Source: Amblyornis subalaris (taxonomy: Eukaryota > Chordata > Aves > Passeriformes > Ptilonorhynchidae). Taken from it: a stretch of 64,000 nt of DNA. Positions 38,017-50,884 of the stretch are shown here, one piece after another; position 1 is the first letter of the stretch, and each line of letters begins with the position of its first letter. The notes beneath the pieces are model-generated. The model searched no databases. It was given only the letters and a program-made list of their open reading frames with translations, and had not been told where the DNA came from. The position numbers and the translations under genes are program-made. The DNA is taken from positions 186,001-250,000 of the forward strand of contig JACAXG010000231.1 of NCBI GenBank assembly GCA_018881555.1, given 5' to 3'.

Positions 38017-39774
38017 TTACAGTTTTCAGAAAAGAGATGGATAGGTATTTGAAAGAAAATATCTAGTGAACATACACAGACTTAAATGAGCAGAATGTCC
38101 CAGGTGGGTTCTTGCTCTGGATGAATGGAAATCTGTCTATGAATGGTTCCTGGTCCATGGTGATAGACAACACAGGAAACAAAAATATGTGCCAGGCTCT
38201 GATAGGGTCAGTTCACCATGGAAGTTGTGGCATGTTTTTGATGCCTATACTCTAGCACAGCCACCAGATCTGACTTCTATGGTTGCATTTAAGTAGAACA
38301 CTCTGTAGTTTGATCAGTCTCTAGGCTGGTGGATGTTTATTTGCTTGTCAAATTGCACTGTCGTGTTTGGGGAACATTCTATGCATTATATTATCTCGCT
38401 TCATGTTGATATTCTCGTGCTTTTTCTAAAGAATGCACATGTTCTATGTGGTTTTAGTCAAACCGAGCACATATTTTTATATGCAGGTGGCAATTATAGT
38501 GAATACATATAGGGCAGAGATTGGGACTTCCTTCCTTTTGACCACAGCCTTCTCTGTTCCTGTGTAGTTACCTCATAACATAAAAGTCATAAGCAGTCAT
38601 GCATACTCAAGGTTAAAAATGATTTCTCACACTAGTGTTATACAACCTGTAACTAGATGCCAAACCCCCAAAGTGCACTGAATCAATAAAAATTCCTCTT
38701 GGTCTGCATTGAATAAAGTGATACTGAAGTGGAGTAGCCATATTGTTTTATGTACCCACATCCCTCAGTACTTTCTTGCGGGTGACAGGGTTCCCTTATT
38801 CCTTCCCTCGTTTCCAGACTGCAAAGGAAATAAATTGTGATGGGCAAATCTCAAAAGAATTAAAAGCTCGATTTCTGCAGTTTTCTGTTTAGGATATTTA
38901 TTCATATTGTTTTGACCTAGAAAGTAAGATGTGAATTTCATGAGTTTTCTGGGATTTAATTACCGTCTGTCTGAGTACAAGTTTTACGTGTTGTGACATG
39001 ATTTTAATAATGCTCTGTGTTTATGCTTTTTAGAAATGCATTTTTTATATAGTTTTCAGCTACATGTCATGTAAATGGCTGCTCTCTGTTTGCATGATAA
39101 CAGAGCACTTTGATTATAATCTTTTGAACTTCTTTTTTTTATTATTCTTAAGAAAGAAGATCCTCTTAAGTGTCCTAGTTTGGACATATGAGAAAGTATA
39201 GTATTCCACAGGCAGTCACGGAGGCTAAAGAGAAAACCCCATCTCTCCAAGCTGTTGTTTTCTTCTCTGAAAGCTATTGTTTTCTTCTCTGAAAGCTATT
39301 GTTTCTCCTGCCTGTAGAATCAAGGCTTGCATTTTCATTTCATCATGTTATTGTTACTCGGTGCAGTTAGAGGCTGGAGCTAACTCACCAATAACAATTG
39401 ATTGCTAATTCCAAAACTGTAGATTCGCTGAAGATCCAAGGCCTGGTTATTTTTTATCTATTAAAATTGCCTGCATAATGGATCACAGGTAAAAGATGGC
39501 TATCAGTGATGCAGTTTGAAATATTGAGTGCACCTTTTCAAGCAGAGCTAGCGTTGAGGCTGAAAATAAATGAGGTATTAGTATGCTTTGTCTTGTGTAG
39601 CTCTAAAATGGTTATTTACATTGAAAGTGAAGTTAGGAATTGTAAAGGTCCTAAAAATGAAAACAAAATTAAAAACCAGGTTAACTTAAACTACAAAAAG
39701 TTTTACTTTGAGAGAAGATTTATGTAGGTTTTTAGTTTTATCTACACTGCTTCACCCATCTTTAGAAACACTAA
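38017..39774. other. Non-coding stretch with a small tandem repeat
   Basis: No gene seen. It holds the 22-base tandem repeat at 39251. Confidence 0.5.
39251..39306. repeat. 22-bp tandem repeat, about 2.5 copies
   Basis: The unit GCTATTGTTTTCTTCTCTGA plus AA occurs at 39251-39272 (one base different), 39273-39294 and partly from 39295. Near-identity of the copies points to recent slippage or duplication. Confidence 0.85.
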
Positions 39775-39925
39775 TAGTACTTTGGATTTCTGTAGCACCT
39801 TTCATCTGAGAACCTCAAAGCACTTTGCACGCATTCATTTAATTAAGTTTCACAGCACTCCTGTGAGCTAAGTAATGTTTAAATAAGATCACTTCACCCA
39901 GTATTGAAATGGAGCCACCCCTGGG
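39775..39925 (+). mobile_element. Ancient MIR/CORE-SINE-like relic
   Basis: The stretch 'GTAGCACCTTTCATCTGAGAA', 'CTCAAAGCACTTTGCACGCATT', 'CATTTAATTAAGTTTCACA', 'GCACTCCTGTGAGCTAAGTA' follows the order of the old amniote interspersed repeat whose consensus resembles 'cctttcatctgaggatctcaaagcactttacaaacatt...cctcacaacacc(c)ctgtgaggtaggta'. The MIR core has the same 'tttaatcctcacaacaaccctatgaggtaggta' layout. The tail is too eroded to follow past about 39925. Family assignment is from memory by eye. Confidence 0.5.
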
Positions 39926-42900
39926 GTGGAATGTGGTAAGTATTCAATAGTACATAGCAACACTCCACAACAGTTCAGGAGAGAGTATGGAGAAAATACC
40001 ATATCCCACTGAGACTGCAGGGTGAATCTTGTTAGATAGCGTATCTCTTTGCCTGTTACTTTTCCTTCTTAGTTGTAGGTTGCATTCCACCACCTTGTAG
40101 ATGACTTTGAGGGTCTGGGAACTCGCTTCTAGGTCCCCCCAAATGATCTTTGCCACTTAGCTCTAAGTGCTGTGATGCTCCTTTGAGTGGGGTGTCACCT
40201 CTAATAAACACAGTCTCTCTTGCTTTCCTGCCTTGGTAGTTTGATACTGATTTAAAGAGGGGATGGTATAATCTGATCTGTCATCAGTTGTGGAGTGGCA
40301 GCACCTTTTTCATCTGCTCTTTCTGTAGCTGATTTAGCCTTTATGTTGAAAACTGAACAAATGCATTGAATCAACTTAACCAAGTCCAAGACCCAAAACA
40401 ATGCATTCTTCCATGGAATTTTAACTTTCAGTGTGCTCTGTATGACATTTATCCAAACTAGAAAATAGGGCTGAGGGGGAGAAAAGGCGAAGGGACTCGT
40501 GCCAGTGGTGTTTAGTTCTTGCTTTGGTAACCCAGACTGGGACATTGATAGGCCAACACCACATTGGTTATTGAAAGCAGATGGACTTCTTTTTCGTATT
40601 GTCTGCAATGATGACATTATCTTGAGATAACAAGAAATTGCTGTAATAACTCATGCTTTCTATTTCTGTCTTTTCCATCACATTTTGTACNTCGTTTCTA
40701 TATGTTTTGTTTTACTAGCCCACCAAGATGCTGGATGTACCCACTAAAAAAAAAAAAAACTATTTTGTTTTTAACCTCCTTCATATACATTAATCCTTTG
40801 AAATTGTCCTCCCTTTTCTAGTATGACACTGAAAACCTCCTGTCTTGTAAGGCGTATAGGGGAATATAATGAGAAATTCTGTTCTGTCATAGCGAAGGGA
40901 CGGGTGGTTTCCATTATAAGCTCAGCTGGAGCTTCCTTCCATGCCAGCAGCTTCCCACAACTGAACTGTAGTACTCATCTCTGCCCTTTTTGGTGGGAAA
41001 TGTGGAGAGGAAGTGGAGCACAGCCCTGACAGATAAGGGATTACTCAAATGGCTTCTGTCGCAGTTTAGGGATTAGGTTTAGTTTCAAATCCATTTATTT
41101 TGTGAGTCCTGTTTGTACTTGCGACAGTCATGAATGAAGACGTTCTGCTGGCAGGAATTTGGCCCCGACGGAGCAGGGGTGGAATCACAGTGTCTGGAAA
41201 GATGCAAGAAGGCAATCTAGCCATTTTGGTATCACCTGTCTCTCAACTGCTTAGAACAACAGGGCCTTTTACAAACAGAAGTGTTGTCCGTACATGTGTT
41301 ATCTCCTCCTGGGCCGGCTGTCTGAGGGAAGAGTACGTGACTGGAAATTTTTTTGGAACAGAGTCTGAGAAGAAACCATAGGTTACCCAGCTGTGACCAC
41401 TTAACCAAAGAGGGACAAATTCCTACTTGATTTAGGAAATTGGTGTGGAGAGGTGATAGACTTACCAAGATATAGAATCTATTAGAAAATGGAGAGGGGA
41501 GATGCTGCTCATAATCATGGAGACGGCAAAGACAAACAAGAGGGAGGAGACAGATTGAAAGGGCCAAATTTAAATTAAAGTCAAGGTGCTTCATTTGAGT
41601 ATTTTCTAGAATAGAAGAGCGGTGAATGAGGCATGAGATGACATGATAGAGACACAGAAAAGCTTGAATGGTGTGCAGTAAGTCAGCACATCTTCAACTA
41701 GATCAGTTTGCTTTCAGAGCCCTGTGCAACATGACTTTGAATGTTTCTAGGTATGGGGCATCCACAACCTCTAAATTCTCAAAATACTAAAATTAGGGCC
41801 ACTGAGTGAAATATCAAGCAGCAGGTTGCAAAATAATAAAGGAGATGCCCTTCTACATGGCATATAAATTGCAGTACATCCTCCTGCAGGATGTTGTGGA
41901 AACCCAAAATGCAAATGGATTGGATGAATTTGTGAAAGAAACATCAGTTGTGAACTACCAATATTACTGTGCTTTTATTGAAGTACTGTTTGAAAGATTT
42001 TTTTTTCCTTAAAGGTGAGGAAAGGTTGGTTTTAGGCAGAAACAGAAGGCATAGAAGGAAATGGAAAGCAGGAGTTANCCAGTTTATTCTAAAAAATTGG
42101 ATCATGCTTAACTTTAAACTTGAGAGTACTGACATGGAAATAAATGGGAATATGTGTGTGCTAAAATGTCAGCATAGATTAAGTTCTTCCCTGGTTTAGT
42201 GTCATGACATGTGGCACTATGTGAACATGTGCAACTGTAAGTTAACAGATCTTTACATTTTTTTTTCTTCTGCTAGTCAGCGTGAAAATAAGTGNAGTCA
42301 TTGCCAAAGAAAAGACATATTTTTTTTTTTTCTGTTGGTTAATTGGGAATTGGTATCAGTAGATAGGGAACAAGATGTGTAGCTGGCTTGGGGCATAAGA
42401 AAATAAGGAGGTGGTCAACAAGAGCCCTTCTTTCTCTTCCCACTGTGCCTTATTCCCAGCACTGAGGATTATTGGTCCAGCTTGCAAGGGCAGTAAAATG
42501 TGCTTACTCTATACTTTCTGGAGATATATTGTAAGTGCCCACTTGATTCATTTCAAGTTCCCATCACCATGCTAAAAGACTGCTAAGGTGCATAATGATA
42601 ACCACATTCGAATGAGATTTGGTTAACCCTGAACTCATTTGGGAATTTAAGTTCTACACAGAGTTTTAAAATGTNGTTATTTCATTTTGCTTGATTGACA
42701 AGTTACATTTTTAAGCAGACGTGCTACCTGAGCAACTTTAAGAAGGCATTTGGAATATAGATTTTACTTTAAGCCTGAAACTTAATTGTGTAGGAAGAAC
42801 TAATCCCAAAGTTAATTGAAATTGGATAAATTTAAATTATAACATACAACATATCCACAAAATGTTACAATGACAATATATTTATTTACAAAATATTTAT

Positions 42901-45900
42901 ATTAGAGTTTTAAATGCAATTATATTCAATAAAACATTTACTAGATGCATATGCATTTACTAGAAAAAAATAGGAATCCTAGCTTTTTAATTCAGCAAGT
43001 GACTTTTAAGGTCAATAAAATAAAATAAAAAGCCTAGTTCTATCCACAGAGAAACATCTAAAAAAATATTAATCTTGTTCTTTAAATTTTATATTTTGGA
43101 GCCATTTTTATTCCTGCGTATACATTTATATTGAAGGAAATCAGCATAATTATAGCTTCAAGCTTCAAGAACTTTTCCCAGCTTAATTTTCTTTATTTTC
43201 CAGAAATAGCTGGCCTCTGTGTTCCTGAGTTTGAATGAACCTCCAGTTTATTTACACAGCCGTTCTTAAATTTGGTTTTCTATTTCAGCNATGGAACAAA
43301 TCTTTCTAATTGTCTGAAAGACTTCAGCAGATGCTTCAAACCAGAAATATTGGCTTAGCTGGCAACTGGTCTGACCTGTGGCTTAGGTACCAGAGAATGT
43401 ATGGCCTCAGCTCCTTGCCTCTCTGGTCACAAACTGCACACTGTGCAATATTCTTGTTGTTCCTTGAGGGAGATTGTTTATTTTCATTTTTGCAAATCGA
43501 ATATAAACCAGGTGGTGAAAGACTAAATAGCCAAACTGCAGTCAGGAAGTGGTTAGAAACAAAGCAACAGTAGCCTGTTGATTCTCAGCTGGATGACCCG
43601 ATCGGGGACCTGGTCCCAGTATCTATGTATATCTAAATTACTGAGCTGCTGTCTTTGGTCTAGTAGTGCTGCCTTCTGTGGAGCAGCTGCCAGGAATGGC
43701 TTTAGGACTGGAGGCTATGGTAAAAGATGATGTAGATGTGGGTGTAACTATGTTCCTGGTATTGTTCTTGGTTTGTTGATGAACATGGTAAAATTATATA
43801 TTTTTGAAATGTTATGTTTACACTATGAATTCTGTTACCTCAACTCAGCCAGTGTTCCAGAGAGAGTTTGCATTGCTCTGTTCCTGTCTGCCATTTAATC
43901 TTGCAAGCCTGGCTGAAGGTTTCACCACCAGCCACAGTCCCAAAGATTGTGCCATCCATCAGAGGTGATGGAGAGCCACCCCTGGTTCAGAAACAGCATG
44001 AAACTGTGGTCTTTCCCTTCCCTCTTATGCCCTTCCCTGCTGGTGCAACTTAGTGAAACTGTAGTTCTGTACTACTTGTTTTCCTGTCTCATGCTCAAAT
44101 GGTATTTTTCGGATACTGAACAAATGTACAGTTTGTCTTTATCTCTCTACATGCTGCTCCTCTGAGCTTCCTAATTTCTTCTTTATTGATAAAGTATGTA
44201 TTTTTCTTACAAAAAACCCATTCTACCCATTCAATTGTTATTGTGTTATGACACTGAAGTTGAAGGCTTCTGGAGAAATACATCTGCCAGTGCCTTCTGC
44301 TGAAAAAAACATCAGTGTCCTTCCTAATCATCAGAGGACCTTCTGGTATAAAGTTTCAATGTGCGGAGTAGCAAATTTGGTAAACAGAAGTACTGTTATT
44401 TTATAAAGAAAATTATCTTGCACTAGAATGACTTATTAAAGCAAAACTTTTTGCATAAGCCAAGTCATCTGGCTTTCAAACATACTTCAAAAAAGAGAGA
44501 AGTCCACCAGACTACTACTTATCCTGTGGAAAAAATCTGCTGAATCTGCAAAAGCACAGTGTAGTGAGTGTCATTTCTGTCTCCTTCATTCCAAAAGTTC
44601 TCCCTGACAAATGGGGAAACTGTCCATGTTGGGCATAATTTGCTCAGATATGTGCTTTACCGAGACTTAATCCTTCTAGTACTGGCAAATTGAACTCGCT
44701 ATCCAAGCAATGACAATTCCAGTAGACAATGTGTGTTATATTTCAGATCGCTATCTCATAGTTTGTATGTCACTAGACATGAGATTAAGTGCTCTGTAAT
44801 GTGCATATTACAGCTATTTTTTACTTCCTCTTGTGTTTTGTTTGATGTAAAGTAGAGATGAACAAAAGCAGATAATGATTTTAGAGCCAATGTATTGCAC
44901 ATGTACGTGCCTGGAAGCAGAAGCAAGAAAAATTTGGACCTAGAAATAAAGGAAAATTTTGAGCAGAGAGGAATAACTTCCTTACAGATGTGATTCATTC
45001 TTTGCTTGAAATTTTTACATCAAAAAGCTCAACTTGAAGTTAAGGGCTTGCTGAGTAAATTATTGGGTGAAATTCTATATTCTCTATCATTCCAGGCATC
45101 CAACTAGATGGTTGTATGGAGATCATCATAGTTGAAGCCCTTCTGTTCTTTAAAATCTGTGAAAAGGGAAGGTTGCTTGCATATGTTTTCATGCTTTGTT
45201 TTCTTAAGTGGTGTGCCCCAGTGAACAGCAGCGTTCTAAAGGCTGCTCAGTAATACCCAGTCTTCCTTTAAAATAGGCAAATTCTGCTCAGTTTAGCTCC
45301 AGCAGGGTTTTTTCAGGTTCCTAACAAGAGTTTCACCGGCACAGAGGTACTGTGTGTTTGCTGTGCATATGCCAGATGCATAACCACATTTTCCTTTCCC
45401 CGCCAATCCATTCAAGTGGCACTGGTGGTGCACCTTGGGGTTGTGTGGTAGCAGCTGAAAGAATCCCACATCATTCTTATGCTTGTGAGGATTAGGACCT
45501 TCATTTCAGGGCTTCATCCAGAACTATATGTTTAAAAAAAACCCCCAAAGCCTCATTATTTCCTTTTGAAAATGAGCACCTGTTTTGCAAACCCTTACTG
45601 AGAAGGTTTTGCTCCATAGATTCTTGTTGTCTCCTTTACTCTGTGGGCAGCAACCCACAGAAATTGGTTTCCACCTGTTTCGTTGAAATCTTCTCTATGC
45701 CTTAAGTGCAACTGAGGGCCAGAAGGATGAGCAGGGGGGTTACAGCTCTCCTGGTCACCTCTCATGGCGACTGGCAGAACTGTCTGTGCTCAGGACATGT
45801 GGCAGAGACTCCAGTGCTGCTGGCACTTGCTTTGTGCATGTGCACGGAGGTATCTGTTGGGGTCTTGCCAGTNTGTTGATCATACCCACGTGGGACAGAG

Positions 45901-48900
45901 CTTATGAGCCCCATGCTTTGTTCTACAGAAACATGAGGGTAAAATTGGACATCTCAAATGGTGTCCATTCCTCCTCCCTTCAAACGATTTTGTTACCTTC
46001 TTTTTACAGAACATTTACAATCAGGAAGGAATTTTTAGAGGTATTGAATTCACCCTGCTCTTTAAATTATGATTGTTATTTAACTTGTGGCATTTTTATA
46101 AAGCTAACTGGTGGCAAAGTCGCAGGGTTATTTTTTAAATTTAATACCAGCCTCTAACTTAGAAGTGCTTCATTATGCTTCATTTCCTAGTGGAGTATAT
46201 TGTTAAATGTCATGGTGTGGCCTTTTGATTTCGAATGTCTCATCTAAAGCTACTTTTATTCAGGGAAAATCATCAATACAATTCTTTTTCCACTGAATTA
46301 GTGGAAATCAGTGGTGAATTAGTTTACATAACCTTTTTCACACAACTTCAGTGAATATCTCTGAGACACAGATGGATTGTAGGAAACCAGGCTGAAAGTG
46401 CATCTATTTTTGTTTGATATGAAGGAATTAGATATATTGAAATGTGTTGGGATTTGCTGAGCTAGAATATATCAAAATTATAATTTCAAAATGTCTTGTT
46501 TGCATCCAGTTGTTTTGTATTGAACAAAAATACCTTTCATTTTTAATCTGCTTTGAAACCTTACCTAATCATGCCTGTTGTTTCTTCTTCTTATCTCCTC
46601 ACCCTTGTTGAACCCCCATGGCCAGTTTCTCATGCATTTTGAAGAGAGATACACATCTCAAGAATATATAATTTCATACAAATTTCAAAGAAGTTGTCAG
46701 GTGGGTGTAAAGGAGAGGTTCAGATTACTAGAGGGAAGGCTCAAAGAAAGATGAATTTAAGTTACCAGTTGTGTTTAATGTGAATTTGAGTTAGTATACC
46801 CTTACCTCAAAACCAGCCTAATTTGTGGTTCTTGCTTGGGAAGAAGTTGGTAGATGTGAAGGGTAGCTGAGGGTACTGTGAGGTGAGATGAGAGGAGACA
46901 TAGGTGGCTTTAGCTGGGCAAAACGTAGGAGAGGAAGTATGTAAATCTGACAAAAATCAGGAATAGGAATCAGTGTAGGAAATGAGACTTTTTCATTTCT
47001 GTTGTTCTTCATAACATTGCTGATCTGCAGCTTAGTGGAAAGTTTCTTTATTTTCTTTATTTCCAGGTTTTGATATAGCAAATACCAACATTTTCTATAA
47101 AGCAAGCATTCCACTTCCAGAACTGAGTTGCAATTGCAGACTTTGCACAGTTCAGAATATATATATAGAGATGTCCATCACAAGTACTGAAAATCAGACT
47201 TAAAAAAATTCTGATTTCATTATGCTGGCCTCTTGGTACTTCGGTGTTGTATGCAGCTCTGAGAAGAACTGCCTTTGCAAATTTAGGTGACAGTTCACTC
47301 CTTGGCAAGTTGATTTCAAAAAAAAAGCTGTTCTTACTGTCACTCCTAATTTTAGTGTTTTATACCAGCCATGAGTCAAATTTAGAAGTTTATTATGAAA
47401 ATAGATAACTTGAAGTGGGAAGAATTAAAGACACTAGAAAGTTACCTGGTCTTTTTAATACTTCCAAGTGTTTCAAGTTGATTTATGACCTTTATTTTAT
47501 CTCAGCATATTCAACAATCAGCAGATTTACCATGTAAACCTCTGCTTTATCTTCTTTGTTTTTCTTTCTCACTGTTAAAATTCAACATAATGAGATGCAA
47601 GTTATCCTTTTATCTTCTTCTTACTTTTAAGTTAACAAAAAATGAATGTGGTAAAAGTTTTTTAACAACTTGTAAATCTTTAATGGCTGTAAAAGATGAT
47701 GCTATCTACTGTTTACAGTTTTAAAGAAAATGGTCTAAGGAATGTCTTCCAGCTATTAGATCAGATATAAATAGTGGTGATGGTGCAGAATTTGGCAGAG
47801 TGAATATAAGTATGTACATGATTACCTAATTATATATGATTGTATAGGTATATTTACATCATGGTAATAATGTTGGTTTTAAGTTTTAAACGCAAGTATA
47901 TTATCCTTTAAGTTTTTTAAAGTAGTCTAAGAAATTTGAAAAAAGCTGGGTTTAGAAAGTTTTCTTTTTCTTATAGATAATGCCTATTTGTAATGTAGAA
48001 ATCATACAAGTACAGCACAGTTCACTAGGAAAATGAGCTGAATGTTCCCAGTTTAGTCCAANTTGGAGTACACGTTATTTGGCACAATCAAGTGGCCTCA
48101 CTTTAAGAGAAGTACAAGACTGAATAAGCATAGAGTTTTTATTATTTGAGTGAGCTGAACTGTAGGCTTAGAACGATGAGAAACCCTTGTACTGCATCCC
48201 ACCTTCTTTCAATTACACTGCTTTTATAAGCATTGGATTTACAGTAAAAAAGTCTTCCAGAGAAATGCTGTTCTTTCTTATTGTGTATAGATAAAAGGAT
48301 GCATATTTCTGCCTTTCATGTACTGTGTTTGTGTAGACAAGAAAAGTTGTGTAAGGTTTTTAGAAACATGGATAAAAATATTAGTGCATACTTTAAACAG
48401 ATGACATTTTTCAGAAAAAAAGTGATATATTTCATATTCATTAAAAAAATAATTTTGTTATATAGCGTATTGCTCTTGTGTCTTGCCTGTTGAACAAAAC
48501 CTACTTTTAAACCTAAACTGAAAATGTTCTTTTCTTTGTCCAGTCTTAATGGCTCCTTAGTAAAATGTTCACTTCTGTTGGGGTACAAGTCTTAAATTAT
48601 GCGTTCAGTTCCTGTGAATTCTAATGTTAAGATAGACGAAACTCATGGATTAAGAAAGAAGTCATTCCAGTCCATGGAAAGTGTGTCATGTGCTGAAAGA
48701 ATATGACAGGATAGACTGCCAGTAGTGAGCTTCCCTTTGTGGAGATCTTCAGAATCTTGGTTACCAGCTGGAAAGAACTAGCTCAAAGATAGGATTTAGT
48801 CAAAGCATGACAGAAATCCTCAGTCTGGTATGTCTGATGCTTTGCTCAGTGGTGTTGAGCATGAGGGCCTGAATTTTCAGACTATGATTGCAATAAAAGG

Positions 48901-49867
48901 ATGAGATTATTAAATTATGGCCTTGCAGTTGACTCNTGGGTTGAAGAGGACCTATTGAATTTCATTTCAAGAGGAAAATGAAAGAGACTGTGTTCTGTAT
49001 GCAGTTCTGTCTTGGACCTAAAGTTAAAATGCACAGGGCATTTTAGATGGCTTGAGCCTGAGCTAAGGTTAAATAAATAAACTGTGAAGTTAAGTGCAGT
49101 TATCAACTACTCAGTCAAACAAAAAATAAGGCAGCCTTTTTCACATACTCTTGGCCTTCTTGGAGGTGCCAGAGGAGGAACTTCAGTATTAAGGGTGTTG
49201 AAAATAGCTAGTAAAGCAGAAGCCAATGCTAATAAACAGTTTTGGAAGTACTATGAGTGGTTTAAGCATAGTCTGGATTATTGTTATTACTGTGTTAAAT
49301 CACAGCAATCAAATAGCCAAGCATTGCTTTGAATGATTAAGTGGAACGGCCGTCAATGAAAAGCCTTCAAGCTGTATTGCAGACACAGGGATGGGTGTGG
49401 TCGTGGTCAGCTCTCCCAAACATTACTTTGGATGCTGTTGTAGATACAGGGCAGAGTGTTACATGATATTTTCAGGATCTGGCAGATTTTAGTTTGGTTT
49501 GGATGTTTTTTATGTACCTTGGCAAGCATGCATATCCCTGCAGCCATACAGCACTCTGCATTAATGGCTGAAGTAACACCTACTGGTANGGCAGAGTCAA
49601 TCACCAACAGGCTGCTGTTGACTCATGACTTCAGTTGACTCATGATCCTATTGAGCTTTGGGGGTCACTTTTCTACCCACCCTGAAGGCCAATGCCAGTT
49701 CCTGTCATGATTTGAGTACCCATTGATTGATGTGCTTTGTGGACAAATGAGCCTTTAAGGAAGATATGGCAGAGCCTTGTATTATTTCCATCAGTTAATT
49801 AGGTTAATTGAATTTATTTATTCACATTTATGATAGTCTCACCCAAGGTTTTAGACAGATTGCACTA
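39926..49867. other. AT-rich non-coding stretch
   Basis: No repeat family or gene recognised. Open frames of 100-123 codons occur (40252-40617 minus, 41232-41594 minus, 45786-46157 plus) but have no recognisable domain, odd composition or internal N, and no clear paired splice sites, so they are left as chance frames. Confidence 0.5.
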
Positions 49868-49945
49868 ATAATAGAATTGTAGAACCATAGAATCATCTGA
49901 GTTGGAAAAGAGTTTTAAGATCATCAAGTCCAACCATAGAGCTCC
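49868..49945 (-). mobile_element. CR1 LINE 3'-end fragment (minus)
   Basis: The plus strand reads 'AGAATTGTAGAACCATAGAATC', 'ATCTGAGTTGGAAAAGAGTTTTAAG', 'ATCATCAAGTCCAACC', the reverse complement of the canonical CR1 3' terminus (GGTTGGACT...GATGATCTT...AGAATGATTCTATGATTCTA). Only the last 80 or so bases are preserved. Confidence 0.85.
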
Positions 49946-50536
49946 AATACAGAGCTCAGTGTGTCAAAATGACACAGAAAGATCTCACAAACAAAGTGAT
50001 TTATTTCAGACTGTATTCAGACTTTGTCATCTTCCTCATATATTTCTGTCTCTCCTGGAAGAGCCTGGAAAAACAGATGAAGCTCAAAATATTCCAGATC
50101 TGGGCATTGTCATATGAAGGTGGCATCATATGCCAGATAAAGGGATTTTTAGATCAGATTTAGAGGAAGAATGAAGGAAGAGAGTATTTTGATCCTGGAA
50201 TTTTGAAGGTAAAGAAGTATCAGAAACATTTCTATGGTGTCATTCAAAAGAGTCTTGGCTTGAAAGGGAAACAGTTTTGCAGCATCTTGGAAGATAGATA
50301 TCTCGGTATGATCCATTTTAGTTTGACAAACATTGAGTCATTTAACTTGTCATCCCATGCATGTTGGTGATAGATATGAGAATAGCTCATTCTTTTTTAA
50401 ATCTGTAACTTGTTAAAATGACTAGCCATCCTTTTCCAAACTACTGCACAAGAACTCAGGCTGGTAAAAGGTATGGAATCTTTCAGGCAAATACTGTTGC
50501 TGATGGCACAATTTGATTTCTCCTGTGTGGGTGCAG

Positions 50537-50711
50537 AAGATATGGCTATGTTAAGCAAAAGCCAGCAGACTATTCCACCATGCCTGAAGGAACCAGCTCT
50601 CTTGAGCTGCTTGGTAGTCCATACAGCAACCCATTAAATTTGGATTCTAATACCTGGACCTATTTCAACAGTGCTTCAGATTCATTGCCTTCTGAAAGGC
50701 ATGAGAGAAGG
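50537..50711 (+). CDS. Putative internal coding exon, unknown protein
   Basis: A T-rich stretch ending GTGGGTGCAG precedes 175 bases that end in AGAAGG before a GTAGGT donor. One frame is open throughout (one base completing a codon, then 58 codons), beginning RYGYVKQKPADYSTMPEG and continuing with a Ser/Pro/Asn-rich, disordered-looking part that includes LELLGSPYSNPLNLDSNTW and ends in a basic RHERR. The frame is open on genomic DNA for about 94 codons, 50517-50798, so the open length alone is only weak evidence. GC is above the surroundings. Directly downstream lies an 87-base stretch (50712-50798) with donor, T-rich tract and CTGTAG acceptor, the size of a very short vertebrate intron, leading to another open segment. 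I do not recognise the peptide; a chance frame is a real alternative. Confidence 0.28.
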
Positions 50712-50798
50712 GTAGGTGCTACTTTAAACAGTGTATTTAATAATTTGATATATGTTGTTGTTCATATGTTTTACTGTTTTCTTGTTCATCATCTGTAG

Positions 50799-50884
50799 TT
50801 TAAACTTCTCATCTTCACGCACCATTGGACGAGTGTTTTTCACACATTCACAATCATGCATTTCTGCTGGCCTGTTTCATTCAG
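50799..50884 (+). other. Possible second exon after an 87-bp intron
   Basis: The acceptor is strong (TTTTACTGTTTTCTTGTTCA then TCATCTGTAG) and the 86-base segment ends TTCAG before GTGATC. In the phase left by the exon at 50537-50711 it reads without stops (FKLLIFTHHWTSVFHTF and on), giving a hydrophobic, aromatic segment. A different frame, which would need another upstream splice, stays open to 51027 and looks more like a normal protein (RTIGRVFFTHSQSCISAGLF). Which, if either, is used cannot be told from the sequence. Confidence 0.15.

Noticed and set aside
45786..46157. 123-codon plus-strand open frame
   Set aside because: Contains an N that hides a codon; no homologous motif or splice boundaries.
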